A stretch of DNA of 64,000 nt from an uncultured Gammaproteobacteria bacterium (lineage in GTDB: Bacteria > Pseudomonadota > Gammaproteobacteria > Arenicellales > JAANXG01): assembly GCA_947258785.1 (NCBI GenBank), contig CAMYJT010000013.1:82732-146731 (forward strand), in the 5' to 3' direction. Below, in pieces: positions 1-8,665 of the stretch (positions are counted from its first letter, which is position 1; each line of letters opens with the position of its first letter). The notes under the pieces were generated by a model. It saw nothing but the letters and a program-made list of their open reading frames with translations. It was not told the origin of the DNA and made no database searches. The position numbers and the translations under genes are program-made.

Positions 1-1
1 A

Positions 2-322
2 ATAACCAGGTCGGCCTCGTCGCCCCCGTTGGTGACGTAGAACGAACCGAGTCGAATTCGGTTACCGCTGGCTCCCTCGATGCTCCGTGCCGGTGGCTCG
101 ATCTCCGCCGGGATGATCTCAACGGTCCAGACACCGTGTCCCATCTTCGCCGCGATGCTGGCGAACGACTGACCGCATTTCTGGGCGCCCTCCCCGGAGT
201 CACTGATGATCTCGACAACGTGATCGCGCAACTGGAGCGCCGTGGGGGGCTCCTCGTGGGCCGGCTCGGGCTGGGGAATGCTAGCGGGTTGTGGTGTTGA
301 AAGCGTGGTCAAATCGTCCATT
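2..322 (-). CDS. 2-oxoacid:acceptor oxidoreductase alpha subunit, N-terminal part (runs off window)
   Basis: Only the first 107 codons are inside the window; the gene continues past position 1. The N-terminus is a Pro/Glu-rich leader of about 25 residues followed by a gamma-type domain with SGEGAQKCGQ and then EGASGNRIRLGS and TNGGDEADLVI. This pattern is typical of the gamma/alpha fusion (KorA/VorA/PorA-like) subunit of ferredoxin-dependent 2-oxoacid oxidoreductases. These enzymes make or consume 2-oxoglutarate or pyruvate with ferredoxin, as in the reductive TCA cycle or anaerobic metabolism. The ATG at 322 is the first start in frame. Which 2-oxoacid is used cannot be told from this fragment. 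Confidence 0.75.
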
Positions 323-1060
323 AGCGTGAGCACTTCTGGTCAATCCGGCTGCGGTTCCGGGTTCATGATATGGATGGCGGTGCGGGTGTGTTTGCGGTGT
401 CCGGTTCTATGGGCCACGTGTCTTCAGCCGCCGCGTGCAACGGCAACGGTTGGCGTGTCGTGGATCGTTGGGCGTACCATCCGCTCTGGCCGCCGGCGGC
501 GCGCAGCGGTGTTGATCTCGGTTCGGCCTTTAGACTGAAACCCTTAGCCACCTTACTATGGGTATGGTCGAACACCATGACGGTCCGGCGTGGTGTGGGT
601 CAAATCAGCTTTGTGTCAATAAAAATTATAGACCAAGTAACAATATCTATCACTAGTTATTGCTTAGTTTTAATCCTCATTGGTGGATCCCGTTCCAGCG
701 CCGGAATTGTTCAGGGAACACCTGGATCAGAGATCCTGTCACACTCGGGTCTGCGCTGAGTTGACGGGCGTCAAGTTCAATGCATCCAGATACTCCGCCA
801 AACGCTCTTATACCGGGCCGCTGTGTCACGATATAGTCTCAATACTTGCGCCCGGGGCGGGGCTCGCCGCCATGGTGCGATCTGCGGACTGGAGCGTCCG
901 AGCAGGGTTCCGGTAGACTCTGCGAAACCGACCGGCGACGACGGGTTCATCTGCCGGTTGCTCCATCCGATGACTGGTGCGGGCGTTTGTTGCCGGGTGC
1001 CGGAACCGTATTAGGGGCCGTGGATGTTTTTATGAAATTTGAGCCGGGAACCAATCGATC
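323..1060. other. Intergenic, no gene recognised; AT-rich island near 600-690
   Basis: No frame gives a recognisable protein. An AT-rich patch around 600-690 stands out from the GC-rich surroundings and contains TATAAT on the minus strand (about 617-622), so it could hold the promoter of the KorA-like gene that starts at 322. No convincing -35 box was found. The short open frames here have no family signature and look like chance. Confidence 0.4.
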
Positions 1061-2179
1061 GTGCGGGTAAACGGCAACAGTTGTCGCACGATTTGGCCCG
1101 ACAGCGGTGACCGGGGTCTGGTGCATATCATTGATCAACGCCAACTGCCGCACGCGTTCGTGGTGGAGGGTCTGCGCTGTGTCGCTGACTTCGCTGGAGC
1201 GATTCGGGACATGCACGTGCGCGGCGCCGGGCTCATCGGGGCGACGGCCGGATTCGGGATGCACATGGCCGCGCACACCGCGCCGGAGGACAATTTTGAC
1301 CGCCATCTGCGCAAGTCTGCGGATTTGCTCCTGGCCACCCGGCCGACGGCCCGCAATCTGGCGTGGGCCGTGGAACGCCAGTTGGCGGCCATGGCGGCCG
1401 TGGAGTCGGTAACCGAGAAGCGCGATCAGGCGTTTCGAACCGCGTGCGCGATCGCCGATGAGGACGCGGAATTTTGTCGTCGCATCGGTGAGCATGGCCG
1501 CCCGCTGCTCGACGCCATCAGTCGCACCAAGCACGGGGAGCCGGTGAATGTCCTGACCCACTGTAACGCCGGCTGGCTGGCGTTCGTCGATTATGGCTCC
1601 GCTACCGCTCCCATCTATGCCGCACACTCCGCCGGTGTGCCGGTGCATGTCTGGGTCGATGAGACTCGCCCCTGGAACCAGGGCGCCAAACTGACCGCCT
1701 GGGAGCTAGGCCAGGAAAGTGTCCCGCACACTCTGATTGCCGACAACACCGGCGGTCACCTCATGCAACACGGTAGGGTGGATCTGGTGATTGTCGGCAC
1801 CGATCGAACCACGCGCACCGGAGACGTTGCGAACAAGATCGGCACCTACTTAAAGGCCCTGGCCGCCCGGGACTGTGGTGTTCCGTTCTATGTCGCGCTC
1901 CCCGCTTCGACGTTTGACTGGTCCATGCGGGACGGGGTGCGCGAGATCCCAATCGAAGAGCGCTCTGGAGATGAACTCAAATATATCTCCGGACGTGCCG
2001 CCGGAGATCGGGACGTCAGGGTGCTGATTTCGGCACCGGAGACTCCAGCGGCGAACTATGCTTTTGACGTGACCCCGGCGCGTCTGATCACCGGCTTGAT
2101 CACCGAGCGTGGTGTCGTTAAACCGGAAGAAAATGCCATCACTGCGTTATATCCGGAGCACCGGACTCGGCCAAGCTAG
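1061..2179 (+). CDS. mtnA: S-methyl-5-thioribose-1-phosphate isomerase
   Basis: Cytosolic methionine-salvage enzyme that isomerises 5-methylthioribose-1-phosphate to 5-methylthioribulose-1-phosphate. The 372-residue length is normal for the eIF2B-related MtnA family. Family landmarks are the N-terminal HIIDQRQLPH, the DMHVRGAGLIGATAGFG segment, LTHCNAGWLAF with the catalytic Cys (about residue 165), VIVGTDRTTRTGDVANKIGT with the catalytic Asp (about residue 247) and NYAFDVTPARLITGLITERG near the end. The start is a GTG, chosen because MtnA proteins begin with MRVxG followed by a TIW motif at this point. It is convergent with apt and mtnP, which supply and recycle the same pathway. No downstream salvage genes (mtnB, mtnC, mtnD) are in the window. 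Confidence 0.93.
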   Translation: MRVNGNSCRTIWPDSGDRGLVHIIDQRQLPHAFVVEGLRCVADFAGAIRDMHVRGAGLIGATAGFGMHMAAHTAPEDNFDRHLRKSADLLLATRPTARNLAWAVERQLAAMAAVESVTEKRDQAFRTACAIADEDAEFCRRIGEHGRPLLDAISRTKHGEPVNVLTHCNAGWLAFVDYGSATAPIYAAHSAGVPVHVWVDETRPWNQGAKLTAWELGQESVPHTLIADNTGGHLMQHGRVDLVIVGTDRTTRTGDVANKIGTYLKALAARDCGVPFYVALPASTFDWSMRDGVREIPIEERSGDELKYISGRAAGDRDVRVLISAPETPAANYAFDVTPARLITGLITERGVVKPEENAITALYPEHRTRPS

Positions 2180-2227
2180 TCCGCAACAGTGAGTAGGGAA
2201 CACCCGGCGGTTGCGCTGAGGGCGGGG

Positions 2228-2767
2228 TCATACGCCTTCGAAGTCGGTCAGCGCATAATACGGATAGCCCTTGTCGCGCAAGGCCTGTGCGCCACCGACA
2301 TCGGGCAGGTCTACGACGAAGCACATTTCTGCGACCACCCCGCCGAGTTTCTCGACCAGCGACGCTGCAGCGAGGGCGGTTCCGCCGGTGGCGAGTAGAT
2401 CGTCCACCAGCAAGATGCGTGTGCCGTCGCCGAACGCATCGCTGTGCATCTCTATACTGTCGGTCCCATATTCGAGTTCGTATTCCTGAGATACGATCTC
2501 GGCTGGCAGTTTGCCTTTTTTTCGGATCGGGACAAACCCCTTTCCCAGGGTGTAGGCCAGTGCCCCTCCGAAGATGAAACCGCGGGACTCTATGCCCACG
2601 ATCATGTCGAATTTCACGCTTCCGTGTATGTACCGTTGAGTGAAGCTGTCGATAACCAACCTGAACCCCACTGGATCTTTGATGAGCGTCGTGATGTCCC
2701 GGAACATAATTCCTTTTTTCGGATAGTTTGCCACGGTGCGTATCTTCGATTTGATTGGCACGTTCAC
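2228..2767 (-). CDS. apt: Adenine phosphoribosyltransferase
   Basis: Converts adenine plus PRPP to AMP in the cytosol. The 179-residue length is standard. The N-terminal NYPKKGIMFRDITTLIKDP, the VGIESRGFIFGGALAY segment and the PRPP-binding loop RILLVDDLLATGGTA (about residues 118-132) are diagnostic. The start is GTG at 2767 with a GAGGA ribosome-binding site just upstream. It lies 65 bp downstream of mtnP on the same strand. The pairing makes sense because MtnP releases adenine, which Apt recaptures. No terminator is evident in the 48 bp between it and the convergent mtnA. Confidence 0.95.
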   Translation of the reverse strand: MNVPIKSKIRTVANYPKKGIMFRDITTLIKDPVGFRLVIDSFTQRYIHGSVKFDMIVGIESRGFIFGGALAYTLGKGFVPIRKKGKLPAEIVSQEYELEYGTDSIEMHSDAFGDGTRILLVDDLLATGGTALAAASLVEKLGGVVAEMCFVVDLPDVGGAQALRDKGYPYYALTDFEGV

Positions 2768-2832
2768 TCTCCTCAGGATATGGATTGATCTTCCGTCGCT
2801 TCAGGATCGGTCTGAGTCACACTGCCGGCGGG

Positions 2833-3609
2833 TTATGCTCTGGCGCTGCGACACTCGCAGTCAATGTGTTTGATCTTAGGGATGGACTTCACGATGAGGC
2901 GCTTTACCTTGTCTGCGTTCTCAGTCATGCGCTGCACGATCATGTCCCAAGTCACCGGGTCTTCCTCTTCTTTCCAGCAGTCGTAGTCGGTGCTCATGGC
3001 TATGGATTGATAGCAAAGGCCAAGCTCACGGGCAAGGACGACCTCGGGGACGGTAGACATATTGATGACGTCCGCTCCCAGCAGCCTGAACATGCGCGAC
3101 TCGGCCCTGGTGGAAAACCGCGGACCTTCTATCGTTATTACAACGCCTTTCATGTGATGCTTCAGTTTAAGCGACTTGGCAGTTGCCGAGAGGGTGGCCG
3201 CGAGACGCTTACAAAAAGGTTCGGCCATCGGCGTATGGATCACTTGTTCGTCGTGAAAAGTAAGCGGTCGATGCCTGGTGTGATCGATGAATTGATCGAT
3301 GAACACCAGATCACCCGGTCGGATTTTTGACCGCAGTGACCCCACTGCGGTGGTCGCGATGATGTGCGTACAGCCAACTTCCTTGAGCGCAAACACGTTT
3401 GCACGGTAGTTGATGCCGGTGGGATAGATAGCATGATTCTTGCCGTGGCGAGCGAGTACGATAGTCTCGACGCCGCCGATGTTTCCAATTACAAGCGGGG
3501 ATGAGGGTGTTCCATAGGGCGTTGTGACGCTCCTCTCCCGAATGTCCGTCATCAGCTGCGGATCGTCGAGCCCCGAGCCACCAATTACCCCAACTTTAAT
3601 GTTGTTCAT
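2833..3609 (-). CDS. mtnP: S-methyl-5'-thioadenosine phosphorylase
   Basis: Phosphorolyses methylthioadenosine (a by-product of polyamine and homoserine-lactone synthesis) to adenine and 5-methylthioribose-1-phosphate, the MtnA substrate. The 258 residues show the PNP/MTAP fold: GVIGGSGLDD at the N-terminus, phosphate-site ARHGKNH, TAVGSLRSKIRPGDLVFIDQ, the substrate motif IEGPRFSTRAESRMFR, NMSTVPEVVLARELGLCYQ, and the MTAP-type STDYDCWKEEEDPVTWDMI. The C-terminus has an unusual CECRSARA end. It is the first gene of a mtnP-apt pair. A dispersed inverted-repeat element lies just upstream of its start. Confidence 0.93.
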   Translation of the reverse strand: MNNIKVGVIGGSGLDDPQLMTDIRERSVTTPYGTPSSPLVIGNIGGVETIVLARHGKNHAIYPTGINYRANVFALKEVGCTHIIATTAVGSLRSKIRPGDLVFIDQFIDHTRHRPLTFHDEQVIHTPMAEPFCKRLAATLSATAKSLKLKHHMKGVVITIEGPRFSTRAESRMFRLLGADVINMSTVPEVVLARELGLCYQSIAMSTDYDCWKEEEDPVTWDMIVQRMTENADKVKRLIVKSIPKIKHIDCECRSARA

Positions 3610-3704
3610 TGTCTAGTCGTCCCCGATTACACCAAATTCTTCGATGTTGCCGCATAGCGGCGTTAGACTAATGGCAGTAATCGGAGACGGTCAAGGCGCG
3701 GTGC

Positions 3705-3977
3705 TAGCCTGCACAACGCACCACGGTGCCCCGCCTCTATTCGTGCCAAGCTGCCTGGAGAATCGAATGACGCTATTTATTGGAAGAGACGCTGAGGATC
3801 TTTCCGCCGCAGACCATCGAGTGAGGCGGCACTATCCCGGCGCTGGCTTGTTGTTGAACACGTGCACTTGCGCTTCACGCGACTCACAGCCGCGGCTATG
3901 TGTTTCGTTCCAGCGCGGTGTCCAGTTGCCCAAGCCCTGCGTCATCACACGGAATCCTTGATGCAATATACCGGTTA
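3705..3977 (+). repeat. Dispersed inverted-repeat element (MITE-like), copy 1
   Basis: This is a somewhat diverged copy of the family described at copies 2-6. The left end reads TAGCCTGCACAACGCACCAC and the right end ...ATCCTTGATGCAATATACCGGTTA, which are imperfect inverted repeats of each other. The family core CACTTGCGCTTCACGC... with CGCGGCTATG and TTTCGTTCCAGCGCGG is present. It sits between the divergently transcribed mtnP and the DUF3301-like gene. Ends are estimated by alignment to the other copies by eye. Confidence 0.7.
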
Positions 3978-4010
3978 GGGTGTGGTTGTTACAGCTGGAA
4001 AAAGATTGGG

Positions 4011-4337
4011 ATGATATCGACGTTGTTGGCGATCGCAGTGCTGATAGTGGGCGCATGGTATTGGTTCGAGTCCATGCGTGCACGGGAGACTGCGCTGTTC
4101 TGGGCTCGTGCCCACTGCCGGCGGTACGGGGTCCAGCTGCTCGACGACACCGTCGTCATGGGATGGCGGCGAGTGCAGAGACATGGGGGAATTATCGGAT
4201 GGGCGAGGTTGTATGTCTTCGAGTACGCGACCACCGGAACGGCAAGATATTACGGTTATGTGGCCCTGCGTGGCCGGACGTTGCTGCGTGTAGAACTCCA
4301 ACACGAAGGCATGCCGGTGGACGAAACGAATGATTAG
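4011..4337 (+). CDS. DUF3301-type small membrane-anchored protein
   Basis: 108 residues. An N-terminal membrane segment (about residues 2-18, LLAIAVLIVGAWYWF) is followed by ESMRARETALFWARAHC, then GVQLLDDTV, then a short beta-rich cytoplasmic domain ending GYVALRGRTLLRVELQHEG. The transmembrane helix plus RARE-A-x3-C and the GVQLLDDTV signature match the uncharacterised DUF3301 family of gammaproteobacteria. The ATG at 4011 was chosen because the open frame upstream runs into the repeat element and the family starts at this point. GGAAAAAG upstream may serve as ribosome-binding site. Function unknown. Confidence 0.75.
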   Translation: MISTLLAIAVLIVGAWYWFESMRARETALFWARAHCRRYGVQLLDDTVVMGWRRVQRHGGIIGWARLYVFEYATTGTARYYGYVALRGRTLLRVELQHEGMPVDETND

Positions 4338-4681
4338 CCTGATCGGTAACTCGCAGCCCGTACCGAGACCGGGGCAGCGGCTAAACCGCAAAATGCGGCA
4401 ACGCATCCCACCCCGGGCTCAAATTCAACCCCCTGGAGTGGCGCTTCTTCCCATGGCAAACGGGGTCGCCGTTGTCCACTCCGGCGGCTGGTTATTCTGC
4501 CAAGGTGATGGCGAATCCGGTTAAACCGACGCGGCTTCAAACCGATAGCCTGCTGGGCACTTCAATTCTGCAATCCCACCTTCCCAACACCAAACAATTC
4601 AATTGTGCGGGCCTGCGTTGTCTGCAACGCCGACCGGCAGAGTGCTGGCCGGAGGTGCCGGACCCGTGCTAGTGGTCTCCG
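4338..4681. other. Intergenic, nothing recognised
   Basis: About 340 bp between two convergent genes. No coding frame with family resemblance and no strong hairpin followed by a T-run was seen. Confidence 0.4.
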
Positions 4682-5173
4682 TCAGGCCAAGGTGCTTGAG
4701 ATTTCATTGACATCACCGGACCGCAGGACCGCGCGCAGCGCCTCATCATAACGCCGCAGATCTCTGGCCAGCTGACGGGCCACCAGGCCCTGAAAATGCA
4801 GGGCGATCGGTGCATGGGTGTCGAGCAGCAACTCGAACGCACTCTGCGGGAGCGTCGCGACCTTGGCCTCGGTGGCTCCGACAGCGGTGGCGCTGCGCTT
4901 GGCGTTGTCGATCAAGGACAACAGCCCGAACATCTCACCGCTGTGCAGCGTGGTCACGAGCGCGTATCCCGCCTTGTGTTGCCGCCGGCGTTTGATATGA
5001 ATCTCACCGCCCAGGATGAGGTACAAGGCGTCGGGGTGTTCACCATAACGCATGAACACATGATCAACCGGATAGGTTTCCACCCGAAACGCCTTGTCGA
5101 GGGCGCTCAACTCGGATTGACTGAATTCGGCGAACTCGGGGATGGTCTGGAAGAACTCCATTAGCGATGTCAT
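4682..5173 (-). CDS. Stand-alone cyclic-nucleotide-binding domain protein (downstream of pair)
   Basis: 163 residues that consist almost wholly of one Crp-type cNMP-binding beta-barrel: DALYLILGGEIHIKRR, then HSGEMFGLLSLIDNAKRSATAVGATEAKVATL, then helices ending QLARDLRRYDEALRAV. There is no helix-turn-helix domain, so it is not a DNA-binding Crp/Fnr regulator as encoded. The phosphate-binding cassette has RSA, but the usual GEL glutamate is Leu (GLL), so cyclic-nucleotide binding is uncertain. The start lies 3 bp after the stop of the upstream paralogue, so the two are almost certainly co-transcribed. Role unknown; similar proteins act as small regulatory subunits. Confidence 0.8.
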   Translation of the reverse strand: MTSLMEFFQTIPEFAEFSQSELSALDKAFRVETYPVDHVFMRYGEHPDALYLILGGEIHIKRRRQHKAGYALVTTLHSGEMFGLLSLIDNAKRSATAVGATEAKVATLPQSAFELLLDTHAPIALHFQGLVARQLARDLRRYDEALRAVLRSGDVNEISSTLA

Positions 5174-5176
5174 CCG

Positions 5177-5719
5177 TCAGTTCCCCCGAGCACCCGTCAG
5201 TTGTTTCGCCAACAAACGGACCCACCGGCGTTTGGGCAGGCTGACCGCGGGTTCCTGCTCGTCTCCAGTCACGACATCGAGCAACAGTTTGTCGGACGCG
5301 CGCAGACGCGAGGCGAGTTCTTTGAGGAGTTTTTGCAGCATCAGACTGGCAATTATAGGGTGGTTGGCGACAAGATTTGTCAGTGCGTCGGCGGACATGC
5401 TGAGTAACACGGTGTCCTCGACGGCCTCCACGGTGGCGCAAGCCGGGCCGGGATCTATGAGGCCGATCTCCCCGACCCAGGCCCCGGGTCCGACGGTGCC
5501 CAGTGTCAGCGCTTCCTGATTTATTTTTATCAGTACCGATAAACGGCCCTTGGCCACCAAATACATCGTACTGCAGGGCTCACCATCGGTGATGATGCGC
5601 TCCCCAGCCTTGAACGTCGTTGCCTCCAGGTAACCGAATAAAATGCTCAGTTGTTCCGGAGACATATGCCTGGTCAACTCCGGGAAACACCTGCCCAAGT
5701 CTGTAGACGTCATGGTCAT
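5177..5719 (-). CDS. Stand-alone cyclic-nucleotide-binding domain protein (upstream of pair)
   Basis: 180 residues with one Crp-type cNMP-binding domain: SPEQLSILFGYLEATTFKAG, STMYLVAKGRLSVLI, VGPGAWVGEIGLIDPGPACATV. The GEI element of the phosphate-binding cassette is kept, but the Arg-Ser pair that binds the cyclic phosphate is replaced (PACA), so binding of cAMP is doubtful. A helical stretch MLQKLLKELASRLRASDKLL follows, and the basic C-terminal tail (KRRWVRLLAKQL) is not a helix-turn-helix. It is the first gene of a two-gene unit with the paralogue ending at 4682. Confidence 0.8.
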   Translation of the reverse strand: MTMTSTDLGRCFPELTRHMSPEQLSILFGYLEATTFKAGERIITDGEPCSTMYLVAKGRLSVLIKINQEALTLGTVGPGAWVGEIGLIDPGPACATVEAVEDTVLLSMSADALTNLVANHPIIASLMLQKLLKELASRLRASDKLLLDVVTGDEQEPAVSLPKRRWVRLLAKQLTGARGN

Positions 5720-5916
5720 AACTCGCTTACCTAATTGACACGTTTCGTCGATTCTCCAGAACTACAACACTGTCGCCGCCACATGTGAATGATGCAAATC
5801 AATAGACGGGCGCGGCGGCAACAGTACCGCCGGCAGGCCGGTCGGGTCGGTGCGCATTATCCGTGAGATTGAAGACCAATCACAAGCCGGTTACCGCCGC
5901 GGTCAGACCATGCCCA

Positions 5917-7360
5917 TTACGCGACGGCAAAGCCGTGCTCATTCGAGAGGCCAGAGGGGAACTGCTCGCGGATGGTGGCGAAGTCGGCAATATGCGCAAG
6001 AAAGACCTGGACAACGTCCGGATCGAAGTGCCTGCCGCGTTGGCTCGAGATCCAATCGACAGCACGTTCCAACTCCCAAGGTTCTTTGTATACCCGATAG
6101 GATATCAGTGCGTCGAAGACATCGACCAGGGCAACGACGCGTCCGTAAACATGAATTGCCTCGCACTTCAGTCCCTGAGGATAGCCGCTCCCGTCCCACT
6201 TCTCATGGTGCTGGAACGCGATGATGCCCGCCGCGCGGAGGATGTCTCGCTTGGAGTGTTTGAGCATCGAATAGCCGATCTCGGTGTGGGTCTTGACGAT
6301 CGCGAATTCTGCTTCGGTGAGCTTCCCGGGTTTCAGCAGAATCTCGTCGGGTATGCCCAGCTTGCCAATATCGTGCAGAGGTGTCGCCGCGGTAATGATC
6401 TCAACGTCCCGCGCCGAGAGTTCAAGTTTATGCGCCAGCAGCTGACTGTAGAGCGTTACGCGTTTGGTGTGGTCCTTAGATTCTTTAGATCGCCTCTCTT
6501 CGATGACCCCCATGGTGAATACGGTTTCGCGCAGGGTGCTCTCGATTTCATCGTTCAGGGCTATAAGGGTTTTGTTCTTTTTCTGCAGCAGGTCTCGATG
6601 AACAAGTACTTTGGTATCAAATTGATTGATCTCTTTGGCCACCTCCGTGAATTCCTGGGTGGCGAATCGTTCGATCCTTACTGGCTGGTGGTTAAGTTAA
6701 GCGGTCTTGGTGTTATTAATCAGGTCCTCCAGCGGCGACTGCACATGCCGCTGAATGGTGCAGGAGGTGTTTATAGCGATCAGAATTAAGAAGATGACGG
6801 AAGCAACAAAAAGACCGGCCAGCACGATCAGCGAGCGGCGCTGATAACTGGTGACGTCCAATTCGATGTCTACTGCCCCCAGCACTGTACCTTCGGCGAC
6901 GTTGTGGCAGCTCAGGCAATTAAGGTTGCCCTTACTGCTTGCGACGTAAGAAATGATCGCCCTCACCGTCGGGCGCATTGTCAATTCGTTGAGCAGGAAC
7001 ACCGGCTGCCCGGTGGTGAAGGCCTCACGGATCACCGGGCCCGTCAGTTTCTCAACCAGATTGCCGGTACCGAACTGATCCGTGATTGCCGCGCCCCGAA
7101 TGATATGCAGCATGTTGATGTTGTGTAGTCGCATGATCTCGGTCAGGTAGTAGTCGCGCCGGTCCATGATCCCCGCCTTCAATGTGGGCGGTCAGGCCCG
7201 ATTTGACCAGCTCGGCGTGGGCCAGGGCCTGATTCCGTATCGCGTCCGTAGACAGACCGCGAAAATTAATCGCCGTGACGATAACCATTGTGGTCGCCAG
7301 GATCAGCAGGAAGTTAATCAGATTCCTGACCGTAACGGTCTGAATACTGGGTTTAATCAT
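5917..7360 (-). pseudogene. Broken membrane haem-sensor HD-GYP (c-di-GMP phosphodiesterase-type) gene
   Basis: Three open frames belong to one gene. Part 1 (from 7360) gives the start MIKPSIQTVTVRNLINFLLI with a first membrane helix. A single extra T at about 7181-7182 (CACATTGAAG where CACATGAAG would restore TAHMKAGIMDRRDYYLTEI) shifts the frame. Part 2 carries a periplasmic sensor domain with a c-type haem motif (CLSCH, about 6914-6928) and a second membrane helix (SLIVLAGLFVASVIFLILIA). An in-frame TAA at 6697-6699 then interrupts a HAMP-like linker, and the frame resumes without a shift. Part 3 is a complete HD-GYP domain with HDIGKLGIPDEILLKPG and HHEKWDGSGYPQGL. An intact gene would detect a ligand or redox state by periplasmic haem and degrade c-di-GMP. 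The GTG at 6642 could start a free HD-GYP fragment but has no spaced ribosome-binding site. Confidence 0.85.
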
Positions 7361-7635
7361 GGACGTCTTGACCTTGGGTAAGGAAGGGGGTCAGCGTGCC
7401 CCCCTGACAACGGTATAGGATAAAAAATATGCGGGCTAGTGATGACGGAGCGGGACGCCGGGGGCGCGACGAGGTCGTCAGCGTCAGTTGAAGCTGACGG
7501 CGGCACCATCCGGCAACCGGAGTAAATAGGCGTATCCTCACCTACGCTGCAGCAGGCGGCGCAACTCAGCCGAACCAGCGATGTGGGCCGGGGGCTGATT
7601 CCACCGTGGGATGAACGCTGTGGCCGTACGGCGCG

Positions 7636-8148
7636 CTACTCTACGCCAATGACCGTGATTTCAAAGTGTAGAGTTTGACCGGCGAGCGGGTGATTGTGAT
7701 CAATCACAATCTTGTCGTCATGCACTTCGTGGACACGGACATGCCGTTCGTTACCGGCACCGTCCCGGCCCACCAGGATGGTGCCGACCTGACGCGCGTC
7801 TTCCGGTACCGCAGCAAGTTCAACCGCGACGAATGCCTCTTCGCTGATCTGCCCGTATCCGTCCTCGGCCGGCAGAGAGATCTTTTTCTGGTCTCCAGAT
7901 TTCATACCGGTCATCGCGTTTTCGAGCGCGGGCAAAATTTCGCTCTCGCCCTGGGTGTAGGTTAGGGGGTCCTGGCCGACGTTGGTCGATGCAACGGAGC
8001 CGTCGTCGAGTGTCAAGACATACTCGATGGTTACGGATCGGCCTTTTTCGATCACAATCTCCTCCTGTGCATGGATGTTGGAATTGAACGTGAGTAAGCC
8101 GCACGCAAGTACCGTGGACCAAATAGTCGGGTTCCAGGAAAATTTCAT
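7636..8148 (-). CDS. Exported SlyD-like FKBP-type peptidyl-prolyl isomerase
   Basis: 170 residues. A signal peptide (about residues 1-27, ending NIHA before QEE) directs it to the periplasm. The mature part is an FKBP domain interrupted by an insert-in-flap domain as in SlyD: VTIEYVLTLDDGSVASTNVG, then LPALENAMTGMKSGDQKKI, AEDGYGQ, and HNHPLAGQTLHFEITVIGVE at the end. Unlike cytosolic SlyD it lacks a His/Cys metal-binding tail and is exported, so a periplasmic folding-helper role is likely. The upstream neighbour is a decayed transposase on the other strand and the downstream neighbour is the broken HD-GYP gene. Confidence 0.88.
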   Translation of the reverse strand: MKFSWNPTIWSTVLACGLLTFNSNIHAQEEIVIEKGRSVTIEYVLTLDDGSVASTNVGQDPLTYTQGESEILPALENAMTGMKSGDQKKISLPAEDGYGQISEEAFVAVELAAVPEDARQVGTILVGRDGAGNERHVRVHEVHDDKIVIDHNHPLAGQTLHFEITVIGVE

Positions 8149-8665
8149 GGCCGTAACTCAATTACGTAAATCCCCGCCTGAATCGAGGGACTTACTTCGG
8201 GTTGACGTGTAAACGTACAGCATGGATCTCGAATCTACAATTAAGAGAGCGAGATGCCAGTAATGAAAGGATATCAGGTCAAAGAGGCGCAGAGACTAAG
8301 TCATACCCGATGGGATTGCAAGCACTGGACTGTCTTTCATTCCGGAGTGCAGGGACAAGCAAATCTTCGCTGCGCGGTGCCGGTATTTTAAGGAAAATAG
8401 TTCGTGGTTTCGCAGTGCCCAAGCGATCGGCTTGGTCAACGACATGCGCTCGGGCTTATTAAACAGAAGCTGCAACGATTGGTCGCAACCACTGGATGAC
8501 CCCGTCATAATGCGAAAGAGCCTGCGTCCGGGTCAGCACCTTGTTATTCGTTGACCGGATGCGGGACCACGTCGAACGATGATCTGAATCATCGGATTCC
8601 TCGCCTGCGGGTGTTAGCGTGGGGTCGACGAATCCCTTGTTGGTGACCTATCTGGAGGCTGAACC
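8149..8665. other. Intergenic with transposase relic
   Basis: The only recognisable content is the decayed IS200-type transposase at 8263-8461, annotated separately. The rest carries the upstream regions of the divergent FKBP and rhodanese genes. A GGAGG ribosome-binding site precedes the rhodanese ATG. Confidence 0.5.
8263..8461 (+). pseudogene. Relic of an IS200/REP-associated (Y1) transposase
   Basis: From the ATG at 8263 the translation reads MKGYQVKEAQRLSHTRWDCK followed by HWTVF. After a one-base frame change near 8330 it continues FIPECRDKQIFAA and RYFKE. This is the N-terminal signature of REP-associated tyrosine/IS200-type transposases (family form: SHTRWDCKYHVVFIPKxRRK). The usual length is 130-200 residues; here only about 60 remain, with at least one frameshift and no recognisable HUH or catalytic Tyr region. 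It is dead. It may be a trace of the machinery that once moved small hairpin repeats in this genome, but no link to the inverted-repeat family here can be shown. Confidence 0.65.

Noticed and set aside
610..640. TATAAT and TTGACA-like strings on the minus strand as a full promoter
   Set aside because: The two boxes are in the wrong order and spacing to form one promoter; only the AT-rich island is reported.
6642..6642. GTG as an independent start of a free HD-GYP protein
   Set aside because: The upstream sequence is in the same frame and codes for a HAMP-like linker broken only by one TAA, and the GGAG directly abuts the GTG without spacing.
5863..6789. 308-codon plus-strand frame opposite the broken HD-GYP gene
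   Set aside because: The minus-strand frames carry exact HD-GYP motifs; the plus frame has no family signature.
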